From NCBI GenBank assembly GCA_902766785.1, contig CACXEO010000073.1, positions 1 to 47,559 on the forward strand: a stretch of DNA of 47,559 nucleotides, in the 5' to 3' direction. The notes under the pieces were generated by a model. The model worked only from the letters and a program-made list of their open reading frames with translations. It was not told the origin of the DNA and made no database searches. This document shows, piece by piece, positions 17,344 to 27,100 of the stretch. A program made the position numbers and the translations under genes. The DNA is from Oscillospiraceae bacterium (GTDB taxonomy: Bacteria; Bacillota; Clostridia; Oscillospirales; Ruminococcaceae). Positions within the stretch are counted from its first letter, which is position 1, and every line of letters starts with the position of its first letter.

Positions 17344-18729
17344 TTATCTTTCTTCCTCATGGCCTTCCGGATATACCGCTTGTGGAACCGCAAGTTTTGG
17401 AAGATGGAACAGACGCCTGGCAATTACAAAATATCCTATTGCCAAAAGGGCCATTGCGCTGACCCAAGCCATGGAATTGGCAAGGCAGGCCCCTGTAAAC
17501 CCCCACAGTGCTGTTAAAACAATGGCTGCAAAAATACGCACCACAAGTTCTAAGACGCCGGAGAGTGTCGGTATAAAACTTTTGCCAAGCCCCTGCAAAG
17601 TATTCCTGAAAATGAAAAGCAGCGCCAGGAAAACATAGCAAATCCCGTTGATGGTCAGCATAATCTGCGCCAGGGAGACCACCTCCGGAGCACTCTCACC
17701 CACAAACGCCATGACCAGGTACTTCCCCGCACAGATATTGACAACACCGAGAAGAACGCTGATTCCCCCCGCGATCAAGCAGCACTGACGAACTCCGGTC
17801 TTGATCCGCCCGGTCAGGTTTGCACCGAAGTTCTGTGCCGTATAGGTCGCCATTGCAATGCCGAACGACATACTGGGCATGGTCATCAGGTTATCAATTT
17901 TAGAAGCTGCCGTATACGCAGTCACCGCCGTTGTCCCCAGAGTATTCAGGGCAACCTGCACCGTGATGGTGCCAATTGCGATAATTGAGGACTGAAAGCC
18001 CATTGGGATGGCAAGCTTGATGTGTAGCAAAAGCTGTTCTTTGCTCTGGCGCCAATCCTCTCCGCGGATACGCAGGATTGGGAACTTTTTAATAATGTAA
18101 ACCATACAGAGAAAACCCGCTGACGCCTGCGAAATGACCGTGGCAAAGGCGGCTCCCGCCACGCCCATAGAACAGCCGAGGATAAAAACAAAATCCAGCC
18201 CAATATTTAAAAGGCTTGCGATAACCAGAAAGATCAGCGGTGTGCGGCTGTCCCCCAATGCGCGCAGAACATTGGACAGGAAGTTAAAAAAGACAGCCGC
18301 CGCAATACCTGCATAAATTACTACAATATAGCTGTAAGCGTCATCAATAATTTTAGCCGGCGTCTGCATCAGCTCCAGAACAGGACGGGCCAGCAAAACA
18401 CTAAAAATTGTCAAAACAACGGTGACGCCGCCTGCAATGAGGATACCAGTGGCAAAGCTCCTCCTTACACCCTCCTCATCCCCTGCGCCGAAACGCTGGG
18501 CAACAACAATAGAGAGCCCTGAAGTCATTCCCATTGCGAAGCCAATAATAAAAAACATGATACTGCCCGTACAGCCAACAGCTGCAAGGGCGTCCGCACC
18601 AATAGTCCGTCCGACAATCAGGGTATCCGCCATATTGTAGAGCTGCTGAAAAATATTACCGATCAACAACGGCAGGGTAAACATTAAAATTAATTTTGTG
18701 GGGGAACCTTTGGTCAAATCTTTCGTCAT
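17344..18729 (-). CDS. MATE-family multidrug efflux transporter
   Basis: A 461-residue, 12-helix MATE exporter of the DinF/NorM-like branch common in Clostridia. The start region TKGSPTKLILMFTLPLLIGN and the LYNMADTLIVGR motif in helix 1-2 are diagnostic, and the second half repeats the fold. It exports cationic compounds or drugs using a sodium or proton gradient. I chose ATG 18729, with AGGAG seven bases upstream, over the start at 18747, which lies before that ribosome site. A monocistronic unit with a promoter-like sequence at 18780-18809. Confidence 0.92.
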   Translation of the reverse strand: MTKDLTKGSPTKLILMFTLPLLIGNIFQQLYNMADTLIVGRTIGADALAAVGCTGSIMFFIIGFAMGMTSGLSIVVAQRFGAGDEEGVRRSFATGILIAGGVTVVLTIFSVLLARPVLELMQTPAKIIDDAYSYIVVIYAGIAAAVFFNFLSNVLRALGDSRTPLIFLVIASLLNIGLDFVFILGCSMGVAGAAFATVISQASAGFLCMVYIIKKFPILRIRGEDWRQSKEQLLLHIKLAIPMGFQSSIIAIGTITVQVALNTLGTTAVTAYTAASKIDNLMTMPSMSFGIAMATYTAQNFGANLTGRIKTGVRQCCLIAGGISVLLGVVNICAGKYLVMAFVGESAPEVVSLAQIMLTINGICYVFLALLFIFRNTLQGLGKSFIPTLSGVLELVVRIFAAIVLTALWGFTGACLANSMAWVSAMALLAIGYFVIARRLFHLPKLAVPQAVYPEGHEEER

Positions 18730-18779
18730 GCACAAACTCCTATCCAATCAACCGTCTTCATCCAAACTACCGAGTAATA

Positions 18780-18809
18780 TATTAACATTCCCAGCCCTAT
18801 AACCGTCAA
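18780..18809 (-). promoter_or_regulatory. Likely promoter of the MATE gene
   Basis: On the minus strand TTGACG (18809-18804), an 18-bp spacer and TTAATA (18785-18780), about 50 bp before the ATG at 18729. The rest of the interval up to 18979 shows no clear feature. Confidence 0.5.
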
Positions 18810-18979
18810 GTAATTTTCGCAATTTCAGAATATTCCACAGTTTCTCTCCTGTTTTTTCCCGGATTTTTCATTTACTGGCCCAATCCTGATTCTTTCAGAA
18901 TTCTTTCGCCTGACGTACTTCCTTTCTTCACATTCCGGCAATATACTTCTTATTTAATACAAATCAAAGAAGATTACAA

Positions 18980-20136
18980 ATGGAAAAAAGCTTAAATTTC
19001 CCATGCTGATCCTATCGCCTTTCCTGGCTATCAGTATTCTCTCCGGATGCAGCGGAGGCGGCTTTTCGTATAGCAGTGAAATAGATGACAACGATTTTTG
19101 GAAAAACGTAACAGCACTTGACCATGTTGAACTTTGCGACTACCAGAATATCTCTATCCCCAGCGACGTCTATCAAATTACAGACGATGCCGTCCAGACG
19201 GAAATTGACTCCATCCTGGAAGGATATGCAACCAGTACCCAAGTCACCGACCGCGCGGTTGCAGACGGCGATACCGTCAACATCGACTATATCGGCACCA
19301 TTGACGGGGTCGAATTTGAGGGCGGAAGCACGGAGGGCGAAGGCAGTGAGGTCACTATTGGCGTTACAGGCTTTATTGACGATTTTTTAGAACAGTTGAT
19401 CGGCCATATGCCGGGGAAACTTTTGATGTAGAGGTTACCTTTCCGGACGATTACGGAAAAGAAGAGCTAAATGGGAAAGACGCAGTCTTTGCGGTAACTA
19501 TAAATTATATTTCCGAATCAAAAACACCAGAGCTGACAGACATCTTTGTGGAAGAAAATTTATTGGAAACTAACGGCTGGGCTACTGTGATAGAAATGAA
19601 AGAAGGAAAACGCGGTTTATAATTATTTGACAGATTATTTGGTTGAAAACACCGTAATTTTAACCCTTCCGGAATCAATTTTAAAATACCAGGAAGACTA
19701 TCTCGTATTTTATTACCAGGATTGCGCCACCAGGCTGAGCCTGGACGCAATTCGCGTTCCGGGTTCAGTTTTTATTTTGCCTTTTCGCTCGCGTTTATGG
19801 CAGGTATCTTTTTTGTAGCGTAAACCCAGCTATTACGGTGTTGAGATTTCGGAATTCCTAAATACCTACGTTGGCGTAAGTTTAACTGACAAACTTTTGA
19901 AAACTTATTCCGAGGACAATAAAAAAACTGCCAGCCTCTATCTAATTGTCCAGGCAATTGCAGAGGACGCCTCCCTTTCAGTAGACGAAGCCGCTGTTGC
20001 CGATTATTTTAAGACCTATGTAGGAGTAGACGATTACTCAGATTATGAAGAAACCTATGGTACGTCTTATTTAAAGCTCAGCGCGTTAAAGCAGGCCGTA
20101 ATGGATTATTTAGCGGAACACGCGACTCTGGCATAG
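18980..20136 (+). pseudogene. Lipoprotein peptidyl-prolyl isomerase (trigger-factor/FKBP-like), several frameshifts
   Basis: Pieces of one protein in changing frames. MEKSLNF at 18980 leads into a signal peptide read in another frame (MLILSPFLAISILSGC, lipobox LSGC, from 19003). An FKBP-type domain follows with VADGDTVNIDYIGTIDGVEF. Near 19415 a one-base loss in a G-run moves PGETFDVEVTFPDDYG into the next frame. A further shift near 19610 moves to YNYLTDYLVENTV, the region 19740-19830 is unreadable, and the C-terminal helices (ISEFLNTYVG... to LAEHATLA) end at 20136. The order matches secreted trigger-factor-like foldases of Clostridia. At least four lesions argue for a true pseudogene rather than sequencing errors. 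Confidence 0.85.
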
Positions 20137-20146
20137 CGGGGGTCGC

Positions 20147-20195
20147 ATATAAAAAAGCAGCGCGCCGTTTTAAACGGCGCGCTGCTTTTTTATAT
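20147..20195. terminator. Very strong bidirectional terminator (24-bp perfect stem)
   Basis: Left arm 20147-20170 and right arm 20172-20195 are exact complements with a GC core (GCAGCGCGCCG) flanked by A6 and T6. It serves the pseudogene rightward and the kinase-fold gene leftward. Confidence 0.95.
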
Positions 20196-20206
20196 CGATG
20201 ATTTAC

Positions 20207-20956
20207 TTATTCAAAGCTGACGACATCGAGCCAGGACATTAAGAAATCGGCTTCCCCATCGATCCCTCTGGAGAGCTGAACCCCGGCTACTACCGGCAGC
20301 CACTGCTGGATATACTGCTTTGCAACATCGGTTTTGATGCAGACTTTCTTCACATAGCTTTCGGCAAGCTCTTTCTGCCCGTTCATCATAAAGAAAAGGT
20401 AGGTTCTTGCAGTATCGGCACTTCCGTTGCCCTGAACCGCATGAGACCAGTCGATAATATAAGGCGTTCCATCCTCAGCGACAATGATATTGCTCGGGAC
20501 CAAGTCGCCGTGGCAAACTTTGTTATGCTTCGGCGCAGCGTCCAGACGGCTGTGGAGCTCATAACGAACCGAAGGGTCAATTTTCAGACTGGAAATAGCG
20601 TTATGCATCTTCTCGCGTAAGCGGTTGAGATGAGCCGCTTTTTTGCTGTGGATTTCCATCTGGATATCGACCAGCAAGTCAATATACTTATCGGTGTTTT
20701 TCGGGTCTTCCTTGATCATTTGTTCTAAGGTCTTGCCCTTAATATATTCCATGACAATGGTCCATTTTCCATCCATCTGGCAAACTTCCAGCACCTTGGG
20801 GACATTTAGACCGGTTTCCTGCACGCGAACCTGATTGAGCGCCTCGTTAAAAACATTGGAAGGGGGAAACGTTTCGTCAAACGTTTTGTAAACCTTAGAC
20901 CCGTCCGTATATACAACCTTGTGAGGACGTGTAAAAATCACCTGCAAATTATCCAT
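20207..20956 (-). CDS. Phosphotransferase (APH/choline kinase fold)
   Basis: A 249-residue protein kinase-like-fold phosphotransferase. IVMEYIKGKTLEQM forms the hinge region, CHGDLVPSNII (about 149-159) is the catalytic HGDxxPxN motif, and YIIDWSHA (about 168-175) supplies the metal-binding aspartate. The family includes aminoglycoside, choline and other small-molecule kinases. Nothing in the neighbourhood indicates the substrate, and resistance should not be assumed. The ATG at 20956 follows GAAAGGAG. It has its own extended -10 promoter. Confidence 0.85.
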   Translation of the reverse strand: MDNLQVIFTRPHKVVYTDGSKVYKTFDETFPPSNVFNEALNQVRVQETGLNVPKVLEVCQMDGKWTIVMEYIKGKTLEQMIKEDPKNTDKYIDLLVDIQMEIHSKKAAHLNRLREKMHNAISSLKIDPSVRYELHSRLDAAPKHNKVCHGDLVPSNIIVAEDGTPYIIDWSHAVQGNGSADTARTYLFFMMNGQKELAESYVKKVCIKTDVAKQYIQQWLPVVAGVQLSRGIDGEADFLMSWLDVVSFE

Positions 20957-21006
20957 AAGAAAGACTCCTTTCCATTTACCGCACTCCTGCGGATTGATCT
21001 ACCGCT

Positions 21007-21035
21007 ATTATAACAGAAATACGTTGAGATTTCCA
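21007..21035 (-). promoter_or_regulatory. Promoter of the phosphotransferase gene
   Basis: On the minus strand TGGAAA (21035-21030), a 17-bp spacer and TATAAT (21012-21007), with TG one base before the -10 (extended -10). It lies about 50 bp before the start codon. Confidence 0.75.
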
Positions 21036-21102
21036 TAGAATTTGTTATATTTTCACAAATTTTATTTTATGGCTTATCGACAAAATTTGCTTCTATGAGA
21101 AA

Positions 21103-21129
21103 GCGGCGAAGGCCAAGGGCCTCCGCCGC
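21103..21129 (-). terminator. Terminator of adhE
   Basis: GCGGCGAAGG (21103-21112) pairs with CCTCCGCCGC (21120-21129) with one wobble. On the minus strand it is followed by TTTCTC. It lies 14 bp after the adhE stop. Confidence 0.75.
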
Positions 21130-21142
21130 CCAACATCGCGAC

Positions 21143-23761
21143 TTATTTACCGTAGTAGCATTTAAGGTAAATCTCTTTAATCTCGCTCATCAACGGATAA
21201 CGCGGGTTTGCGCCAGTGCACTGGTCATCAAATGCATTTTCAACCATTTCATCCAAAGTAGCAAGGAATGCCTTCTCGTCAATACCGTAATCTTTAATGG
21301 TTTTCTTAATTCCGACTTTCTCTTTCAGCTCTTCGATCCCTTTAATGAATTTTTCAAGGGTATCTTTATCATCTTTTCCAACAAAGCCGCAGAAACGGGC
21401 ACACTCAGCGTAACGAGCCAAGCAATGCGGATATTCATACTGCGGGAAAGTGCCCATCTTGGTCGGAACTTCTGCTGCATTAAAGCGCATGATTTCGGTA
21501 ATCAAAAGCGCATTTGCAACGCCGTGCGGTAAATGATGGTAAGCACCCAGTTTATGCGCCATAGAATGGCAGACACCCAGGAACGCATTGGCAAACGCCA
21601 TACCGGCCATTGTAGAAGCATCAGCCATTTTCTCACGGGCAATCGGATCGTTTGCACCGTTTTCATAAGCGCTTGGCAGGTACTCAAAGACATTCTTCAT
21701 TGCTTTCAGCGCAAGGCCGTCGGTGTAATCAGTTGCCATAATAGAGGCATAAGCTTCAAGAGCGTGGGTCAAAGCGTCGATACCGGAAGCGCTGGTTAAG
21801 CCCTTCGGCTGTGTCATCATGTTATCAGCGTCAACAATCGCCATCTTCGGCAGAAGCTCATAGTCGGCCAGCGGGTATTTAACGCCGGTGGACTCATCGG
21901 TAATAACCGCAAACGGAGTGACCTCAGAACCGGTACCGGAAGAAGTAGGAATTGCAACAAAATAGGCCTTTTCACCCATTTTCGGGAAGGTGTAAACCCT
22001 CTTACGAATATCCATGAAACGCATTGCCATGTCGAGGAAGTCAACCTCCGGATGCTCATACATCACCCACATGATTTTCGCAGCATCCATCGCGGAACCA
22101 CCACCGAGGGCAATAATGCAGTCAGGCTCAAAGGAAAGCATCGCTTTTGTACCTTCTTTTGCACAAGCCAGGGTCGGATCCGGAGCAACGTCATAGAAGC
22201 AGGTGTGCTGAATACCCATTTCATCGAGCTTATCCTCAATCGGTTTCACATATCCATTTTTATAGAGGAAGGAGTCCGTTACGATAAAGGCTTTTTTCTT
22301 ATGCATAATGGTTCCGAGTTCATCCAGTGCAACCGGCATACAGCCCTTTTTGAAGTAAACCTTTTCAGGCGCTCTAAACCACAGCATATTTTCCCTTCTC
22401 TCCGCAACAGTCTTGATATTAATCAGGTGTTTCACGCCAACGTTTTCCGAGACGGAGTTGCCGCCCCAGGAGCCGCAGCCGAGGGTCAGAGACGGGGCAA
22501 GCTTAAAGTTGTACAGGTCGCCGATGCCACCGTGGGAAGACGGGGTGTTGACAAGGATACGGCAGGTTTTCATAGCGGCCGCATGTTTCGCCATTTTTTC
22601 AGTCTGTGCCGGATGGACGTACAGGGATGCGGTATGCCCGTAGCCGCCGTCTGCAACAAGGCGCTCCGCCTTTGCAATCGCATCGTCAAAATCTTTCGCC
22701 TTGTACATTGCGAGAACCGGGGAGAGCTTCTCATGCGCAAACTCTTCGGAGATATCGACAGACTCGACCTCGCCAATCAGGATTTTGGTCGCTTCCGGAA
22801 CGTTAACGCCAGCAAGCTTTGCAATGTTGTACGCAGACTGGCCAACGATCTTCGCATTGAGCGCGCCGTTGATCAGGATCGTCTTTCTAACCTTGTCGAT
22901 TTCATCGCCTTTGAGGAAGTAACAGCCCCTGTCGGCAAATTCCTTTTTAACCGCGTCATAAACACCTTCCAAAACAGTGACGGACTGCTCAGAAGCACAG
23001 ATCATGCCGTTGTCAAAAGTTTTGGAATGGATGATCGAGTTGACAGCCAGTTTGACATCGGCAGTGTCATCGATGATAACCGGGGTATTGCCCGCGCCAA
23101 CGCCGAGGGCCGGTTTGCCGGAAGAATACGCAGCCTTGACCATGCCGGGGCCGCCGGTAGCAAGGATGGTATCTGCATTTTTCATCAGCTCGTTGGTGAG
23201 CTCCAGAGACGGAACGTCAATCCAGGAGATGATGCCTTCCGGAGCGCCCGCCTTGACAGCAGCGTCCAGAACAATTTTAGCCGCCTCAATGGTGCAGTTT
23301 TTCGCACGCGGATGGGGGCTGATGACAATCGCGTTCCTTGTTTTCAGGCAGAGCAGGCACTTAAAAATCGCAGTAGAGGTCGGGTTGGTGGTCGGGATGA
23401 CCGCGCCGATGATCCCAATCGGTTCCGCAATTTTTTTGATCCCAAAAGAAGGATCATATTCAATTACACCACATGTTTTGGTGTCTTTATAAGCATTGTA
23501 AATATATTCAGCAGCATAGTGGTTTTTAATAACCTTGTCTTCCACAACACCCATCCCGGTTTCGGCAACCGCCATTTTGGCAAGCGGGATACGCTGTTTG
23601 TTGGCAGCCATTGCCGCCGCTTTGAAGATTTCGTCCACCTGCTCCTGGGTATAGGTAGCGAACACCTTCTGTGCTTCTCTCATCGCCGCCATTTTTGCAG
23701 TCAACGCTTCAACGGTGTCAATGATTTCCGGCACGTTTGTGATCGTTTCCTTTTTCGCCAT
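21143..23761 (-). CDS. adhE: Bifunctional acetaldehyde-CoA/alcohol dehydrogenase
   Basis: An 872-residue AdhE that reduces acetyl-CoA to acetaldehyde and then to ethanol, oxidising two NADH. The N-terminal CoA-acylating aldehyde dehydrogenase domain (about 1-440) carries PTTNPTSTAIFK, GVGAGNTPVIID and the catalytic-cysteine segment NGMICASEQSV. A linker (APEKVYFKKGC) joins the iron-dependent alcohol dehydrogenase domain with LGGGSAMDAAK, PTSSGTGSEVTPFAV and the iron-binding HSMAHKLGAYHHLPHG. Length is typical of spirosome-forming AdhE. ATG 23761, with AAGGGGG nine bases upstream, is preferred over 23785. Two Rex-like operators flank its promoter, so NADH/NAD ratio should control it. Confidence 0.97.
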   Translation of the reverse strand: MAKKETITNVPEIIDTVEALTAKMAAMREAQKVFATYTQEQVDEIFKAAAMAANKQRIPLAKMAVAETGMGVVEDKVIKNHYAAEYIYNAYKDTKTCGVIEYDPSFGIKKIAEPIGIIGAVIPTTNPTSTAIFKCLLCLKTRNAIVISPHPRAKNCTIEAAKIVLDAAVKAGAPEGIISWIDVPSLELTNELMKNADTILATGGPGMVKAAYSSGKPALGVGAGNTPVIIDDTADVKLAVNSIIHSKTFDNGMICASEQSVTVLEGVYDAVKKEFADRGCYFLKGDEIDKVRKTILINGALNAKIVGQSAYNIAKLAGVNVPEATKILIGEVESVDISEEFAHEKLSPVLAMYKAKDFDDAIAKAERLVADGGYGHTASLYVHPAQTEKMAKHAAAMKTCRILVNTPSSHGGIGDLYNFKLAPSLTLGCGSWGGNSVSENVGVKHLINIKTVAERRENMLWFRAPEKVYFKKGCMPVALDELGTIMHKKKAFIVTDSFLYKNGYVKPIEDKLDEMGIQHTCFYDVAPDPTLACAKEGTKAMLSFEPDCIIALGGGSAMDAAKIMWVMYEHPEVDFLDMAMRFMDIRKRVYTFPKMGEKAYFVAIPTSSGTGSEVTPFAVITDESTGVKYPLADYELLPKMAIVDADNMMTQPKGLTSASGIDALTHALEAYASIMATDYTDGLALKAMKNVFEYLPSAYENGANDPIAREKMADASTMAGMAFANAFLGVCHSMAHKLGAYHHLPHGVANALLITEIMRFNAAEVPTKMGTFPQYEYPHCLARYAECARFCGFVGKDDKDTLEKFIKGIEELKEKVGIKKTIKDYGIDEKAFLATLDEMVENAFDDQCTGANPRYPLMSEIKEIYLKCYYGK

Positions 23762-23896
23762 GACAATAATCCCCCTTAAAATCATTGCAGTGTCTCATAA
23801 ACGCGTTTTTCACAGCGTTTACCGACTTAGTTGTCCTTCTGTGATCCCTGGGTTTATACAGATAAAATATACAGCTTTCCCTCTGCAAAACCCTGT

Positions 23897-23914
23897 GTGT
23901 TATTTTTCTAACAA
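23897..23914. promoter_or_regulatory. Rex-like operator, downstream of the adhE -10
   Basis: On the minus strand TTGTTA-GAAAAA-TAACAC; the Rex consensus is TTGTTAANNNNTTAACAA. Eleven of the twelve outer half-site bases match. The site covers the expected transcription start, an ideal position for NADH-relieved repression. Confidence 0.8.
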
Positions 23915-23918
23915 AGTT

Positions 23919-23947
23919 ATAATAGCATATTTATATTGCTTTGTCCA
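23919..23947 (-). promoter_or_regulatory. adhE promoter
   Basis: On the minus strand TGGACA (23947-23942), a 17-bp spacer and TATTAT (23924-23919). It lies between the two Rex-like sites and about 160 bp before the start codon. Confidence 0.8.
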
Positions 23948-23962
23948 TACCTTTTTTGAAAT

Positions 23963-23980
23963 TTGTTTATTTTTTAACAA
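23963..23980. promoter_or_regulatory. Rex-like operator, upstream of the adhE -35
   Basis: TTGTTT-ATTTTT-TAACAA on the plus strand, again 11 of 12 half-site matches to the Rex consensus. Its centre is 66 bp from the other site. Confidence 0.75.
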
Positions 23981-24018
23981 TATGATACAAAAACCTTTTC
24001 CGTTCCGTTCAAACCGAC

Positions 24019-24054
24019 GAATGCTGAAAAAAGTTTATTCCTTTTTCAGCATTC
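24019..24054. repeat. 13-bp perfect inverted repeat between adhE and the EndoQ-UvrD gene
   Basis: GAATGCTGAAAAA (24019-24031) and TTTTTCAGCATTC (24042-24054) with a 10-bp loop. There is no U-run after the stem on the plus strand and no gene end next to it, so it does not look like a terminator. It could be an operator or a leader hairpin of the gene at 24199. Apart from the sites listed, I see nothing else in the 437-bp gap 23762-24198. Confidence 0.5.
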
Positions 24055-24198
24055 ATTTCAAGCGAGAAAACCATCTTAACTGCAGCTGTAGCCGCAGGGA
24101 TCTTTTTACTTTTCCGTAAAGGGCAAAACCAAACGCATTTGCGCCGGGGTAGTAAAAGTTCTATAATAAAGGTATCTTTTTAACCGGAGGCTTGTCAT

Positions 24199-27100
24199 AT
24201 GGTTATCGCTGACCTTCACATCCACTCAAAATATTCCCGCGCCACCAGCAGGGACTGCGACCTGCCCCATCTTGACCTCTGGGCCAGACGAAAGGGTATT
24301 CACCTGCTCGGCACCGGGGACTTCACCCACCCTGCCTGGCGGGGGGAGATGGAAGAGCTGCTCGTCCCCACAGGCGGCGGGTTCTACACCTTGAAAGACA
24401 GCGTCCGGATGGAGGACGAAACCGCCGGTGAACCAATTCAGCCCCGGTTTGTTGTAAGCGGGGAAATCAGTTCCATTTACAAAAAAAATGGGAAAACGAG
24501 GAAGGTACATAACGTCATTCTGCTCCCGGGGCTTGAGGAAGCCAAGGCGCTTTCGGACAAGCTGGAGGCCATTGGCAACATCCATTCGGACGGGCGTCCA
24601 ATTCTCGGGCTGGACAGCCGCGACCTGCTCGAAATCACATTGGAGACCTGCCCGGAAGCAATTTTTATTCCAGCCCATATTTGGACGCCCCATTTTTCCC
24701 TGTTCGGCGCCTTTTCGGGGTTTGATACAATTGAAGAATGTTTTGAAGACCTGACGCCCTATATCTACGCGCTGGAAACGGGGCTTTCTTCTGACCCGCC
24801 AATGAACCGCCGGGTTTCGGCTCTTGACCGGTATACACTGGTTTCCAACTCAGATGCCCACTCCCCCGCAAAACTGGGGCGGGAGGCGAACCTGCTGGAC
24901 ATGATACTGACCTATCGCGATTTTAAAAACGCGGTTGAAACAGGAAACGGTTTTGCCGGCACGGTGGAATTTTTCCCGGAAGAGGGCAAATACCATCTAG
25001 ACGGCCACCGGAACTGCGGAGTCTGCCTGACGCCGGAGGAAACAATCCGGTATGATGGAAAATGCCCGGCCTGCGGCAAAAAAATTACCATTGGGGTAGA
25101 GCACCGGGTAGAAGAACTTGCCGACCGGCCCGCAGGGCAGCTCCCCACGGGGATGAAGCCCTTTGAAAGCCTGGTTCCCCTGCCGGAGACGATCGGAGGT
25201 TCCACGGGCTTCTCCCCCAACAGCAAAAAAACTGAAGCTCGTTATTTTGAACTTCTCAAATCCATTGGGCCGGAGTTTTATATTCTCCGAGAAGCGCCGC
25301 TGGATCAGATTGAGCGGGAGGCCGGCGTTTGTATCGCGGAGGGAATCCGACGGCTGCGCCAGGGGAAAGTGAATAAAGTGGCAGGGTACGACGGTGAATA
25401 CGGTGTCATTTCACTTTTAAACGCCGCCGAAATCGAAGAGCTCAACGGTCAGGCCTCTCTGTTTGGGCCCGCATCCCCAAGGCCTTCTGTTAAAGCGAAG
25501 CCGGGTGCTATTCTAAAGCCAAAAAAAGCGGCCGAAGCTTCAAAAGCTGTTTTGGCGGCGGAGGAACTGAACCCGGAACAGCAAGCGGCGGTAACCGCTG
25601 CTGAACCGGCTGTCGCCGTCATTGCGGGGCCGGGAACCGGCAAGACAAAAACTCTAATCGCACGGATTGCCTGGCTTTTGGAAGAAGGCGGCGCTAAGCC
25701 CTCTGAAATTACAGCGGTCACCTTTACAAACCAGGCTGCAGCTGAAATGCGCCGCAGGTTGGAAGAACGCTTTGGCGGAAAAAACGCTCTGCGCGGGATG
25801 ACAATCGGCACCTTTCACTCAATCTGCCTGAAACTGCTCGGCTCTCCCACACTGATCAGCCGTTCTGAAGCGCTGGAAGCAGCCGCAGAAGTTTTGCAAA
25901 AACTCGGGCTGCAAGAAACGCCCGGCCGTTTTTTGCAGCAGGTATCCGGTTATAAAAACGGCGTTTTTACCCCAGACGATACATTGGTGGAGGCTATTTC
26001 AACCTATTGTCTGCAATTAAGCAAGTGGGCCGCTCTGGATTTTGATGACCTTCTGGACGCCGCCTTAAATTACCCCGCCGATAAAATACGGGGGTTCACT
26101 CACCTGCTCGTGGACGAATTCCAGGATATCAACGGGCTGCAATACAATTTGATCCGGAAATGGGCAGCAGACGGAAAAAGCCTGTTTGTCATTGGGGATC
26201 CGGACCAGTCGATTTACGGGTTCCGCGGCGCCACCAGCAAATGCTTTGAACGCCTACGGGAAGAACTGCCCTCCCTAAGGGTCATCCATCTGGTTCAGAA
26301 CTACCGCTCTACGCCGCAAATTTTGTCCTGCGCCCAATCCGCCCTGCCGGAAGACGAGACTCGTCAGAACCTGTCCGCCAACCGCCCGGACGGCGAACCG
26401 GTCCGGCTGGTGGATGCTGACAGCGACTTTTCAGAAGGGATTTTTATCGCCAAGGAAATCAGCCGGATGACAGGCGGCATGGACATGCTTGAAAGCCAGC
26501 GTTCGGCGGAACGCACGGCCTTCCGCTCATTTTCAGACATCGCCATCCTCTGCCGCACCCACCGCCAGGCAGATCTGATTGAAAAGTGCCTGCGCCACGA
26601 CAGCATTCCCTGTATTGTAACGGGGAGGGAGGGTTTTCTGGAGGATTCCGAGGTGCGGGGTACTCTGGCGTTTTTTCGTTTCCTGCTCAACCCGGAGGAT
26701 CTGCCCTCCCTGCGTTCCTCTCTCCGGTATATCTGGAACTGCCCGGCAGACCTTATCGACCAGGCTAGCGCCTATTTCAGCACTGTAAAGATGCTGAATC
26801 CCGCCGCCTGCTTAAACGAATTTCAAGGGCTGGGTGTGCTATCTCTCTGGGCAGAGGCCGTAGAAACCTATTTACCGTTTGTAAAAAAGGAAAAGCCCCG
26901 AAAACTGCTTGAACGCTGGACCAAAGAGAAAAACCTTTCCGCCGCAATGGAGAAACTCCTTCAAACTTCAGTTTTTTATTCAGATACGCCGGCTTTCCTG
27001 CAAAACCTTTTGCTGGGGCAGGAGGGTGACCTTATGCGTGCCGCCGGAAAAAATTACGAATCGGGCGCAGTCCGGCTGATGACCCTCCACGGTTCCAAAG

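Noticed and set aside
22052..23779. 575-codon plus-strand open frame opposite adhE
   Set aside because: Antisense shadow of a highly conserved gene; its translation has no recognisable domain and adhE fills the other strand completely.
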